NCBI RefSeq assembly: GCF_045223415.1
Contig: NZ_JBEQZJ010000019.1
Coordinates: forward strand, 10,300 to 74,299
DNA length: 64,000 nucleotides
Origin: Hoskinsella mucinilytica
Lineage (GTDB): Bacteria > Bacillota_I > Bacilli_A > Erysipelotrichales > Erysipelotrichaceae
Direction of reading: 5' to 3'
Positions within the stretch are counted from its first letter, which is position 1. Each line of letters opens with the position of its first letter. A program made the position numbers and the translations under genes. Below, piece by piece: positions 17,815 through 26,412 of the stretch. Below the pieces are notes generated by a model. That model was not told the origin of the DNA, ran no database searches, and worked only from the letters and a program-made list of their open reading frames with translations.

Positions 17815-19512
17815 TTAGTCCTTTTCAATGAAGTTCAATAATTCCTGAGCAGCAATATTGATACCTTCACGATTTTCTTTATCTAAACCAAGGTGTGTAT
17901 AAATTTCTCCAACAAATACACCATTTTTCTGTAATGCGTCAAACATCTGGTGAATCAATGGTTCACAGATTTCCTCTTGTTGCATTGGTCCAAATGGATT
18001 AGCGAAGTAAGTGGTTGAGATACCAACTTCCTGAGTTGTACCTTTGGCCATACGTTTACCTTCTTTACAAGTTGCAATTGCATCTTCCATATCATCAAAA
18101 CGATGGATACCGTTTTTATCATCGTAGTTATTTGCATATGCAAACAAATCGATTTTATGGTTTGTCGCAACTACTTCATAAGGTGCTGCTGGTGTAATGA
18201 CACGAGCATTGTTACTTGATTCTGGATTCATGAAAATAGAACGGTCCATATCACGATAAGGCGTTCCTGGATCTAAATCATCCAAACGGATGAAAGCACC
18301 GATCTCAGTTCCTTGACCAAATGGAATTCCATCCTCTAAGTGAATAGTTCCCATATCGTCAAATACAACGACGATATCTTTAATGATATCTTTTCCTACA
18401 TTTTTTAACGCTTCGATAGACTCAGATTTACCTGCACCTGAATCTCCCATCAACATAATGTTTTTACGTTTGCCATTTTTCAATGTAATTTCTACAAATG
18501 CACCATGGATTGGCAACCACCCTTGCTGCATCTTTCTGACATTGTGCAATGTCAAAGACATTTTCTTTAAATATCCAAAGTATTCAATACGTTCATTATA
18601 GCTAACACAACCTACCCATAAATCTTCTTCTTTATCATAATGGAATGTTGTCTGATCTTTGCCATCTTCATTACCGAATAATACGATCATATCCGGTTTC
18701 TTAGAGCATTCATCTTCATTTGCCAATTCAAATAGGTTTGCCAATGAAACTGCAGAAGATATAAAATCACGATGGAAGTAAATGAAAGCAAGTAATGTAC
18801 CGATCTTACATGGATAGCAATACCATTCATCCTTATTACCTGTAAAATCTTCAATTGGATTCGTTTCGATTTCAGTAAACATACCGGTACGTTTGTTAGA
18901 TTTTGGATGTAACAACATTGGTGTACGCAACATCACAGAATTGATAAATTCAATATCTTTTAGCTTATCATATTTTGCTGATAGTTTTGTCTTATTTTTA
19001 CGTACAGACATCGCAGCATTGGTACCAGCCTGTAACTGACGATATACTTTATTTTTTCTACCCATGATCTGTTCTTCAATACTACGGAACAATCCCAAGA
19101 TCAAATTGTTGAAGTTGGAATCGGCAGCAACAAAACTCATATCATTTAATGCATTTCCATTTCCAACACTGGCAACAGAAAATCTTTGATGCTTTTTCCA
19201 GAAATTATACATTTCCTCAACAAATTCTAACAATCTCTTTTTATCATTCAAATATGGAGATTCGATTTCATCGATTTTGAAAATACGAAGCATACGGAAC
19301 AATCTTAAGATATCATTGGTAGCCTCTCTTGCTGTTTTACCATTTACTGCAAAATAATATAGATCTTCATGTGTTTCCTTCAAATAGTCGATATAGTTAT
19401 GAACATAGCCGCTAAAGGTTGTGGAATTTAATAATGTATCTCCGTTTTGTGCATAACCTGCACTATAATTCACGATTGCTAAGTCTTTAGTTAAATACAA
19501 TGTTTCCTTCAT
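17815..19512 (-). CDS. HPr kinase/PEP-carboxykinase-like P-loop protein, unknown substrate
   Basis: A 565-residue soluble protein. The middle resembles the catalytic core of HPr kinase/phosphorylase: LPIHGAFVEI (333-342) followed by the P-loop GDSGAGKSESIEAL (356-369) and an acidic VVVFDDMGTI strand (381-390), with Asp385 and Asp386 in the place of HPrK's metal-binding Asp pair. About 330 N-terminal residues do not resemble HPrK's short N-terminal domain, and the C-terminal part carries PEP-carboxykinase-like features. It is roughly twice the length of HPrK. It is transcribed alone from a TATAAT promoter. A protein or small-molecule kinase role is likely; the substrate cannot be told. Confidence 0.6.
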   Translation of the reverse strand: MKETLYLTKDLAIVNYSAGYAQNGDTLLNSTTFSGYVHNYIDYLKETHEDLYYFAVNGKTAREATNDILRLFRMLRIFKIDEIESPYLNDKKRLLEFVEEMYNFWKKHQRFSVASVGNGNALNDMSFVAADSNFNNLILGLFRSIEEQIMGRKNKVYRQLQAGTNAAMSVRKNKTKLSAKYDKLKDIEFINSVMLRTPMLLHPKSNKRTGMFTEIETNPIEDFTGNKDEWYCYPCKIGTLLAFIYFHRDFISSAVSLANLFELANEDECSKKPDMIVLFGNEDGKDQTTFHYDKEEDLWVGCVSYNERIEYFGYLKKMSLTLHNVRKMQQGWLPIHGAFVEITLKNGKRKNIMLMGDSGAGKSESIEALKNVGKDIIKDIVVVFDDMGTIHLEDGIPFGQGTEIGAFIRLDDLDPGTPYRDMDRSIFMNPESSNNARVITPAAPYEVVATNHKIDLFAYANNYDDKNGIHRFDDMEDAIATCKEGKRMAKGTTQEVGISTTYFANPFGPMQQEEICEPLIHQMFDALQKNGVFVGEIYTHLGLDKENREGINIAAQELLNFIEKD

Positions 19513-19576
19513 AAATCTGCTCCTTTCACTCTCTTTTTTGCTCTTAATATAAGGTGAATTAACCCTATCGCTTTCT

Positions 19577-19582
19577 ATTATA
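19577..19582 (-). promoter_or_regulatory. -10 box for the HPrK-like gene
   Basis: TATAAT on the minus strand, about 65 bases before the ATG, which is preceded by GAAAGGAG. The -35 region is a pyrimidine run with no clear box. Confidence 0.45.
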
Positions 19583-19686
19583 CAATAAAAAGAAAAAGAA
19601 AGAAAGAGGTTTTTGTAATATTTTCATTTTATGTAAAAATTTTCATAAGAATTTCATGTAATCTTGTTTCTTTATAAAGATTTCTT

Positions 19687-19711
19687 AAAAACCAACGGTC
19701 ATCCCGTTGGT
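19687..19711 (-). terminator. Intrinsic terminator of proS
   Basis: Stem ACCAACGG/CCGTTGGT with a 5-base loop and T5 after it on the minus strand, at the proS stop codon. Confidence 0.85.
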
Positions 19712-21406
19712 TTATTTTTGTAATAAGGTTGCGATCTTTTCTTTGATGTCGCTTAAGCAAACCTCTTCATTTTCTTGTGCAGTTCTGGCACGGAATTCTA
19801 CCTTGCCCTCTTTGATACCTCTTCCCACGGTAATACGATAAGGAATACCAATGAGTTCCATATCTTTAAATTTTACACCAGGGCGTTCATTTCGATCATC
19901 CAATAAAACATCGATTCCCTTTGCTTTGAGCGCATCATATAATTCATTTGCGATACGAATTTGTTCTTCATCTTTCATAGATACGATGACGATTGCTACC
20001 TCATATGGTGCGACACTGACAGGCCATTGAATACCATATTCATCGTTGTGTTGTTCAACGATACTTGCCATACAACGTTCTAAACCAAAGCCATAACATC
20101 CCATTTCTACAGGGTGTAATTTATTTTCTTTATCTAAATATTCTAATCCTAAGGTCTTTGCATATTTTGTTCCTAGCTTAAACGTATTACCAACCTCAAT
20201 TCCTTTACAGAATTTCAATTTTTTACCACACACAGGACAAATATCTCCATCATGTACTTGGGCAATATCAGCTACTTTTTCTACAACAAAGTCTTTCAGA
20301 TTTACATTTTTGATATGATGATCGCTTTGATTGGCTCCTACAATGAAGTTTTTCATATTTAAAACTTCACGATCCATAACAATAGGACATTCTAATCCAA
20401 CAGGACCTGCAAAACCTACTTTTGCATGTGTCACACGTTCCACTTCTTCAAAGCTTGCTAACTCGATTTCATTTGCGCCTAATAATTTCAAAACTTTTGT
20501 TTCATTTAACTCACGATTGCCTCTTAATAAGAAAGCACATGTGCGACCATCCACAGAATAAATCAATGTTTTCACAAAATCATCTGCTGTTTTATCAAAG
20601 AATGCCGCAACCTCATCTATGGTTTTTGCATTAGGTGTTTCAACGATTTCCATGTCTAATTCTGTTTCTTCACTGATTGAGCGTGTATCGATAACCTCTG
20701 TAATCTCTAAATTACTGGAAAAATCACAGGCTTCACATGTTACGACTACATCTTCTCCGATATCTGTGATTGCTTGGAATTCTTCACTCAAACTGCCACC
20801 CATTGCGCCGGTATCTGCTTTTACGATCTTATAGTTTAGTTCACAACGATCCATGATTTTTTTATAAGCATCGAACATTTTCATATAAGATGTGTGAAGT
20901 CCTGCTTCATCTACATCAAAGGAATACGCATCCTTCATAATAAATTCACGAACACGAATCAACCCATAACGAGGTCTTGTTTCATCACGATATTTTGTTT
21001 GAATCTGATATAAATTGTATGGAAAATCCTTATAAGATTTTCCTTTCATCATTGCTGCCATGGTGAAAAGCTCTTCATGAGTCGGACCTAATACATAATT
21101 TTTCTGATAACGATCCTTTAACGCAAACATATTGGAACCAAAGGCTTCTCTACGTCCGCTTTTTTCATAGATTTCTTCTGGTATCAAAGCAGGCATCAAA
21201 AGTTCTTGTGCCCCAGCCTGATCCATTTCTTCTCTAACGATATCTTCGATTTTTTTCAAAACTCTTTTTCCCATAGGCATGATCATATAAATTCCACTAC
21301 TGCTTTTTTTGATCATTCCGGCTCTTACTAAAAGATTTCCACTGGTACTGTCTTCATCCTTTGCGTTTTCACGAATGGTATAAAAGAAACTATTACTTAA
21401 TTTCAT
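19712..21406 (-). CDS. proS: Prolyl-tRNA synthetase (bacterial type with editing insertion)
   Basis: A 564-residue class II synthetase. Motif 2 is visible (KYRDETRPRYGLIRVREF), motif 3 is GCYGFGLERCMASI, and the anticodon-binding domain is at the C-terminus. Between motifs 2 and 3 lies the INS editing domain (about 230-390, with FVKTLIYS and GPVGLECPI), homologous to YbaK, which removes mischarged Ala from tRNA-Pro. It charges tRNA-Pro in the cytoplasm. A free-standing YbaK homolog is at 61070. No T-box leader is visible in the 47-base gap upstream. Confidence 0.95.
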   Translation of the reverse strand: MKLSNSFFYTIRENAKDEDSTSGNLLVRAGMIKKSSSGIYMIMPMGKRVLKKIEDIVREEMDQAGAQELLMPALIPEEIYEKSGRREAFGSNMFALKDRYQKNYVLGPTHEELFTMAAMMKGKSYKDFPYNLYQIQTKYRDETRPRYGLIRVREFIMKDAYSFDVDEAGLHTSYMKMFDAYKKIMDRCELNYKIVKADTGAMGGSLSEEFQAITDIGEDVVVTCEACDFSSNLEITEVIDTRSISEETELDMEIVETPNAKTIDEVAAFFDKTADDFVKTLIYSVDGRTCAFLLRGNRELNETKVLKLLGANEIELASFEEVERVTHAKVGFAGPVGLECPIVMDREVLNMKNFIVGANQSDHHIKNVNLKDFVVEKVADIAQVHDGDICPVCGKKLKFCKGIEVGNTFKLGTKYAKTLGLEYLDKENKLHPVEMGCYGFGLERCMASIVEQHNDEYGIQWPVSVAPYEVAIVIVSMKDEEQIRIANELYDALKAKGIDVLLDDRNERPGVKFKDMELIGIPYRITVGRGIKEGKVEFRARTAQENEEVCLSDIKEKIATLLQK

Positions 21407-21453
21407 TGCACTCTCTCCTCATAATCTTTTTTATTTTATCACGTTTTTCTATC

Positions 21454-22680
21454 TTAATAAATATTGCTTCGATCTTTTTTCATGACTTTACGTATCATTG
21501 CGTCCTTTTCCATAGGAATATCTGTTTTCATTTTCAATACCTGCATCGGTTTATTGGCAACCTCAACGAGATTTCCGTCAAGATCATAAAGATCTTGCAC
21601 TTCAAATCTTGTCATTTTGATATGTGGCCCAAATACCTCAGCTTCGATATGTGATCGAAAATGATTTCTAACTTCTATTGTCGCTATTTGTTGTTCTTGA
21701 TCATAATCCAACACATACGCAATAAACTCTTGTGTTACGCCTGCCCCATTGACCCCATATAAATGATCCTGTGGCTTAGGATCTCCTAAATAAAAACCTA
21801 CTCCCGTCGGTCGATTTTCTGCCTTAGATAATTCCTCATAATAATATTTCATACGATCTTCACTAATGCTTCCAACCTCATAATATTCATCGATCAGCAT
21901 ACGATATGTCTTGATCAAGGTCGCAACATAATAGGCACTTTTCATTCTTCCCTCTATTTTTAAACTGGCAATGCCTGCCTGTATGAGATCGGGTATGAAA
22001 CGTGCTGCCATCAAATCCTTACTTGACATAGAGAATAAATCTTGGTCATCATGCAATTGGCGTTCACCATCATATAATCGATATTTCCAACGACAGCTTT
22101 GAGCACATCCCCCTCGGTTGGCATCTCTACCTGTCATATGATTGCTTAAAACACAACGTCCTGAATATGAAATACACATTCCACCATGAATAAATACCTC
22201 TAATGGTACCTTACTTTGCGCTGCAGTTAATTTGATTTGTTCCAACGTAAGTTCCCTTGCTAAAACAACTCGATCCATCCCTTTATCTTTCCAATATTGT
22301 GCCGCTACAGCATTGGTTGAGGAATGTTGAGTACTTACATGAACCTCTAGCTTAGGCGCATAGGTTTTTGCACACATCATGATTGCCGGTGATGCCACAA
22401 TGATCGCAGTAACGCCAATACGTTCTAGTTCCATCAAATATTCTTTTAACCCATGCATATCCTCAGCATGTGGTAGCATATTGACCGTAACATGAATATG
22501 GGCTCCATGAGCTTTGGCAAAACGTACCCCTTCTGCGATATCTTCTATTGTAAAATTACTTGCACGTGAACGAAGAGAAAACTGTTTACCACCTAAATAA
22601 ATAGCATCCGCTCCGTATAATACAGCAATCTTCAAACGTTCTAGATCACCAGCCGGTGCCAATAATTCAATTTTTTTCAT
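21454..22680 (-). CDS. trhP2: U32 family tRNA 5-hydroxyuridine synthesis protein (TrhP2/YrrO-like)
   Basis: A 408-residue U32 family protein starting KKIELLAPAGDLERLK. It carries the U32 signature with conserved cysteines (EVFIHGGMCISYSGRC, then GGCAQSCRW), which probably ligate an Fe-S cluster. In B. subtilis the pair YrrN/YrrO (TrhP1/TrhP2) takes part in making 5-hydroxyuridine at tRNA position 34 from prephenate. The pairing with a shorter U32 gene directly upstream, overlapping by 14 bases, matches that arrangement. The ATG at 22680 fits AGGTGA better than the GTG at 22689. Confidence 0.82.
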   Translation of the reverse strand: MKKIELLAPAGDLERLKIAVLYGADAIYLGGKQFSLRSRASNFTIEDIAEGVRFAKAHGAHIHVTVNMLPHAEDMHGLKEYLMELERIGVTAIIVASPAIMMCAKTYAPKLEVHVSTQHSSTNAVAAQYWKDKGMDRVVLARELTLEQIKLTAAQSKVPLEVFIHGGMCISYSGRCVLSNHMTGRDANRGGCAQSCRWKYRLYDGERQLHDDQDLFSMSSKDLMAARFIPDLIQAGIASLKIEGRMKSAYYVATLIKTYRMLIDEYYEVGSISEDRMKYYYEELSKAENRPTGVGFYLGDPKPQDHLYGVNGAGVTQEFIAYVLDYDQEQQIATIEVRNHFRSHIEAEVFGPHIKMTRFEVQDLYDLDGNLVEVANKPMQVLKMKTDIPMEKDAMIRKVMKKDRSNIY

Positions 22681-23581
22681 GTACTTCACCTGCCTTTACC
22701 TTACTGGTTTTTGTATCATAAAAGCCATTGGTAACGTGATCTTTTTCATATTTTTTTTGATAGTTCTCCATTATATGACCTGCATCAGCTCCATGTAAAA
22801 TATCCTGATACAATTTCACTGCCTCACATACATAATCAATATCATGAAAGATACCGTCAATTTTCACATGTTTGACACCTGCTTCTACAAATGCTTTGAT
22901 TTCACGAAAACTCGCTAGTGTATATCCACTGAATACATGAGTACCTAATGCATCCTCTATGATTGGCATATGTTCATCTCTAGTTTCTTCCATGATATAT
23001 AAACTGCGTTTCTCTTTGATATCTTCATATTGATCAATAAATGTTAAATAATTAGAAATTAAATGACGCTTACTATGCATCATATTGACACGTCCATGAA
23101 TGGTGACTTCAATATTTCCATTGGTATGTTTTGCGATATCGCAGATTTCTTCTTTTGTGATTTCTCTGGAAATACTTACCATACGTATTCCTTCTTCTAA
23201 ATAGAAATTCACATCTGCATCATTGGTCATCAAAGTATCCGGAGCATAGATCAAACGATCTTCTATATGAAGTTTTTTCGCTTCATATAAAACACTCTCA
23301 TCTCCATAATAGATTCCTTCTACATTTAATTGTTTTAATTCTTGTAAAAAGGAAGTCAAGCAATCCATTTCATCCTGAGTAAAAAAGCGATTTACCAACA
23401 TATACATATTGATTTGTTCTTGTTCACACACTGATTTTACACGCTTTAACTCAGCTCTTGGAAAATAGGCAGCACCTCTTGCAGAAAAAAACGGTGTTGC
23501 GATAACAACACTTGAAGCACCTGCTTCCTTTAATTTATGGATATCTCCTATTTCAAAAGGAGTTGCGATCATATCTAACAT
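22667..23581 (-). CDS. trhP1: U32 family partner protein (TrhP1/YrrN-like)
   Basis: A 304-residue U32 family protein. The signature region is present but lacks the cysteines (EVTIHGRVNMMHSKRH), as expected for the shorter YrrN-like partner. It probably forms a complex with the following gene product for tRNA wobble uridine hydroxylation. The start follows AAAGGTG. The methyltransferase gene trmR (yrrM), which accompanies this pair in B. subtilis, is not present next to it. Confidence 0.78.
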   Translation of the reverse strand: MLDMIATPFEIGDIHKLKEAGASSVVIATPFFSARGAAYFPRAELKRVKSVCEQEQINMYMLVNRFFTQDEMDCLTSFLQELKQLNVEGIYYGDESVLYEAKKLHIEDRLIYAPDTLMTNDADVNFYLEEGIRMVSISREITKEEICDIAKHTNGNIEVTIHGRVNMMHSKRHLISNYLTFIDQYEDIKEKRSLYIMEETRDEHMPIIEDALGTHVFSGYTLASFREIKAFVEAGVKHVKIDGIFHDIDYVCEAVKLYQDILHGADAGHIMENYQKKYEKDHVTNGFYDTKTSKVKAGEVHEKN

Positions 23582-23708
23582 TCTATCACCTTTTTCTATT
23601 TGCTTACCTATTATAATATATTTCTTTTCAAATGGGTAGTAAAATTCTTCTTTCAGTTAGGAAAGAAGAACTTGATCCTCCCTTTCCATTCCGATAAATG
23701 ATATAAAC

Positions 23709-23735
23709 CAAAAAAAGTCTCCTAAGAGAAGACTT
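23709..23735 (-). terminator. Intrinsic terminator of the ABC exporter operon
   Basis: Stem AAGTCT/AGACTT with a short loop and T7 after it on the minus strand, just after the permease stop. Confidence 0.75.
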
Positions 23736-23750
23736 ATTTCTATATCAAAT

Positions 23751-24485
23751 TTAATTATCAAATCTTCGTTTTCGATACATCATACAAAATACCATCACAC
23801 CAATGAAGATCCATGCTACGATCAATGCATAATTACCTAACATATCCATAACAAAGATGCTTTGTCCTTCCACAATAAGATTTAATAGTTCACTAAGTCC
23901 ATAGGTAGGCACAAATTGTGCAATGGAATGAAGCAATTGATTGAATTGTCCTAACATCGGAGGCAATAAAAATAAAATCATAATCGGAGAAGATAGCGTT
24001 CCCGTGGATATTTGATCTTTACTGATCAATCCTATCACTGCACCAAATAACAGCAATGTGATAGAAGTAATCGTTGTAACAAACAGATACGGAAGAAGAC
24101 CTTGTATCTCTAGCTGTGTCACTAGAAAAATGATCACTCCAATACTTTCCATGACAATTAACACGACCAGTAACTTAGATATCAGATACTCTAAACCGCT
24201 AACATCACTCAGCATCAAGACCCGAAGTGTAGATTTTTCCTTCTCTTCCGCAATCATCATGGCAAATCCATTCAAAGGCGTTGCTACGATATTGATCAAT
24301 GTCGCAATAGATATGACAAATCCACGTGTTTCAGGCTCCTCTATCATCATATCGGCATAGATAAACTGATATAAGATCGCAAACATAATCGGTAAAAATA
24401 ACATCAATAACACGTTTTTATTTGTCAATAATAATTTAATATCCTTTTTCATCAAGACGGATATTGTATGCATTCTTAATTTCAC
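23751..24485 (-). CDS. ABC-2 type exporter permease
   Basis: A 244-residue protein with six membrane segments and the ABC-2 motif ATPLNGFAMMIAEEKEKSTLRVLMLS in the cytosolic loop (about 70-95). It is the membrane half of an exporter and overlaps the ATPase gene by four bases (ATGA). The substrate is unknown; such pairs export antimicrobial peptides, lipids or drugs. Regulation is probably by the LytTR protein encoded upstream. Confidence 0.85.
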   Translation of the reverse strand: MKLRMHTISVLMKKDIKLLLTNKNVLLMLFLPIMFAILYQFIYADMMIEEPETRGFVISIATLINIVATPLNGFAMMIAEEKEKSTLRVLMLSDVSGLEYLISKLLVVLIVMESIGVIIFLVTQLEIQGLLPYLFVTTITSITLLLFGAVIGLISKDQISTGTLSSPIMILFLLPPMLGQFNQLLHSIAQFVPTYGLSELLNLIVEGQSIFVMDMLGNYALIVAWIFIGVMVFCMMYRKRRFDN

Positions 24486-25327
24486 ATCAATTCCCTCCCT
24501 GTCATATCCAAAAATATTGTTTTTAAATCAGGTTCGATAGAATGAATACGTAAAACATTACCATCCATGTCTTGTAGAACCTGTTTCAAGCTTTCTTTTT
24601 CCTTTGTTGTATGATATTGTTTTCCCGTATCGGAATAAACGATGACTTCATTTCCTGCATGTTTCAACTTTAGATCATCCGGATTTCCACATTCAACGAT
24701 ATGACCTTGATTCAAAAAAGCGACTCGATCACATAACAAATCAGCTTCGTTCATATTATGTGTAGTTAAAAAAATCGTAGTACCTTCTTGTTTTAAATCC
24801 GCTATGATACGATAAATTTCCTCTGCAGTCGCAGGATCCAGTGCACTCGTTGGTTCATCTAAAAATAAGATCTTTGGTTTATGCAGAATGGCTCTGGAAA
24901 AGAGTAACCGTTGTTTCATACCTTTTGATAAATCTTTAGCTTTCTTTTTTCTCGCTTCCCAAAGTCCGGTCTTTTTTAAAATGGTATCGATCTGATTGGT
25001 ATCGATCCTTTTCAAATCTGCAAATATCTTTAAATTCTCATATACAGTTAATTTCTCGTAAATCCCACTGTTATCAGTAAGCACCCCAATCTGAAAAAAC
25101 AATTCATCCTTGATTTCATTCAAATCCTTCCCCATCAACATGATTTCTCCTTCATTCGCTTTTAACTGTTTGGTCAACAATTTAATGGTTGTTGTTTTCC
25201 CTGCCCCTGAGGGTCCAAGAAAACCAAAGGTTTCCCCCTCTATCATGCTGAAATTCAAATCTTTCAATGCCTTTGTATCTTGAAAGCTGATACTGACATG
25301 TTTCATTTCTACAATAGTACGTTGCAT
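24482..25327 (-). CDS. ABC exporter ATP-binding protein
   Basis: A 281-residue ATPase: Walker A GPSGAGKTT, signature LSKGMKQRL, Walker B ILFLDEPTSALDP, H-loop THNMNEAD. The C-terminal ~70 residues form a small accessory domain, as in ABC-2 exporters. It powers the permease encoded by the next gene. The ATG at 25327 has AAAGGAG with 8-base spacing. The ATG six bases further upstream is too close to that site. Confidence 0.9.
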   Translation of the reverse strand: MQRTIVEMKHVSISFQDTKALKDLNFSMIEGETFGFLGPSGAGKTTTIKLLTKQLKANEGEIMLMGKDLNEIKDELFFQIGVLTDNSGIYEKLTVYENLKIFADLKRIDTNQIDTILKKTGLWEARKKKAKDLSKGMKQRLLFSRAILHKPKILFLDEPTSALDPATAEEIYRIIADLKQEGTTIFLTTHNMNEADLLCDRVAFLNQGHIVECGNPDDLKLKHAGNEVIVYSDTGKQYHTTKEKESLKQVLQDMDGNVLRIHSIEPDLKTIFLDMTGRELM

Positions 25328-25352
25328 AAACATAGCTCCTTTCATGGTCTTT

Positions 25353-25424
25353 AGTATAAGACAGTAAAGAGCTCAATTCGATTTTTTTAGGCTGAATGGA
25401 GCAATAGCCGGTATGAATGGAGCA
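25353..25424 (-). promoter_or_regulatory. Exporter promoter with tandem LytTR-type binding repeats
   Basis: A -10 box TATACT (25353-25358) has no good -35 box. About 35 bases further upstream the 11-base sequence TGCTCCATTCA occurs twice on the minus strand (25393-25403 and 25414-25424), exactly 21 bases apart. Two direct repeats two helical turns apart are the usual site of LytTR-domain dimers, and the gene immediately upstream encodes a LytTR protein. Binding is inferred. Confidence 0.6.
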
Positions 25425-25432
25425 GAAAGGAA

Positions 25433-26320
25433 TTAAAAATCATACAAGGATTTCATCTCTTCAATTCGTCCCTTACTTAAAGGTATCCTTACATCATTTA
25501 AACCTTCTAGTTTTAAAGAATAGGAGTTTCTTGTCCATTTGATAATTTCCACAACCTTTTGCATATTCACAAGATAACTCCGATGGGATCGGTAAAAACC
25601 AAAACGCTTTAGCTTATTCTCAAGCTCCTCCATCGTTTGTGTACATACAAAGCTACTATTTCTTACATAAACATAACTCTTTTTATCCAAACTTTCGATA
25701 TAATCAATTTCATTAGGATTAAACAGCATGATCTTATCATCTAATTTAGCACCGATTTTCATTGGATGAACGATTTCTTCTTCATTTGTTAAATTGGTGA
25801 TTTCTTTAATTTCCTTATCCGTACGAATATAAAAATGATGACCGGGCATCATACATACATCTTTTAAGGATGGTGATGTCATAAGGATACATTTCTTGTT
25901 TTGTTCCATCTGATCTATCCATTTCATCATCAACTCTATATCTTGATCCTCTAGATTTTTCAAAGGATCTTTTAAATATATCATAGGCATATCCTTGATC
26001 ATCTCTCTGGCAGCCTTTACCCTCACAAGTTGAGAATTACTAAGTTGATCTAACGTTACATGTAACATATCCTGTAGCTGAAACAAAGAAACCGCCTTAG
26101 AAAAAAGCATATCATGTTGTGACAACTTCGAAAAAAACTTCAGGTATTCCTTTACCTTCATTTTCTTATAGACCTGATCTTCTTCTGATACGATTCCTAT
26201 CTTAGTGACACTAGAAAGTATTTTATCTTCTACCTCTTTTGCGATTTGTTCCTTGCATTCAAAACTAAAGCATCCTGTTTCTTTTTTACGAATGAACGCT
26301 ATGAGCTGTGTTGCATCCAT
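25433..26320 (-). CDS. LytTR transcription regulator with degenerate ABC-ATPase-like domain
   Basis: A 295-residue protein. The C-terminal ~95 residues form a LytTR DNA-binding domain (NEIDYIESLDKKSYVYV, FYRSHRSYLVNM, VRIPLSKGR). The N-terminal ~190 residues follow the ABC ATPase fold order but are worn: a signature-like LSNSQLVRVKAAR and a Walker-B-like MIYLKDPLKNLED are visible, while no Walker A is found. No receiver domain exists, so control is not by phosphorylation. It lies directly upstream of the exporter and probably controls it. The ATG at 26320 follows AGAGGTG. Confidence 0.8.
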   Translation of the reverse strand: MDATQLIAFIRKKETGCFSFECKEQIAKEVEDKILSSVTKIGIVSEEDQVYKKMKVKEYLKFFSKLSQHDMLFSKAVSLFQLQDMLHVTLDQLSNSQLVRVKAAREMIKDMPMIYLKDPLKNLEDQDIELMMKWIDQMEQNKKCILMTSPSLKDVCMMPGHHFYIRTDKEIKEITNLTNEEEIVHPMKIGAKLDDKIMLFNPNEIDYIESLDKKSYVYVRNSSFVCTQTMEELENKLKRFGFYRSHRSYLVNMQKVVEIIKWTRNSYSLKLEGLNDVRIPLSKGRIEEMKSLYDF

Positions 26321-26412
26321 ATCCATCACCTCTTTTTGTATCATTTTACAGTACAAAAAGATAGAAAGCAACGGGAATCAATCCTTTCTATCTTAGATTT
26401 ATATCAGTTTGC

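Noticed and set aside
19513..19711. T-box or other riboswitch near proS
   Set aside because: This segment is downstream of proS; the 47-base gap upstream of proS is too short for a T-box.
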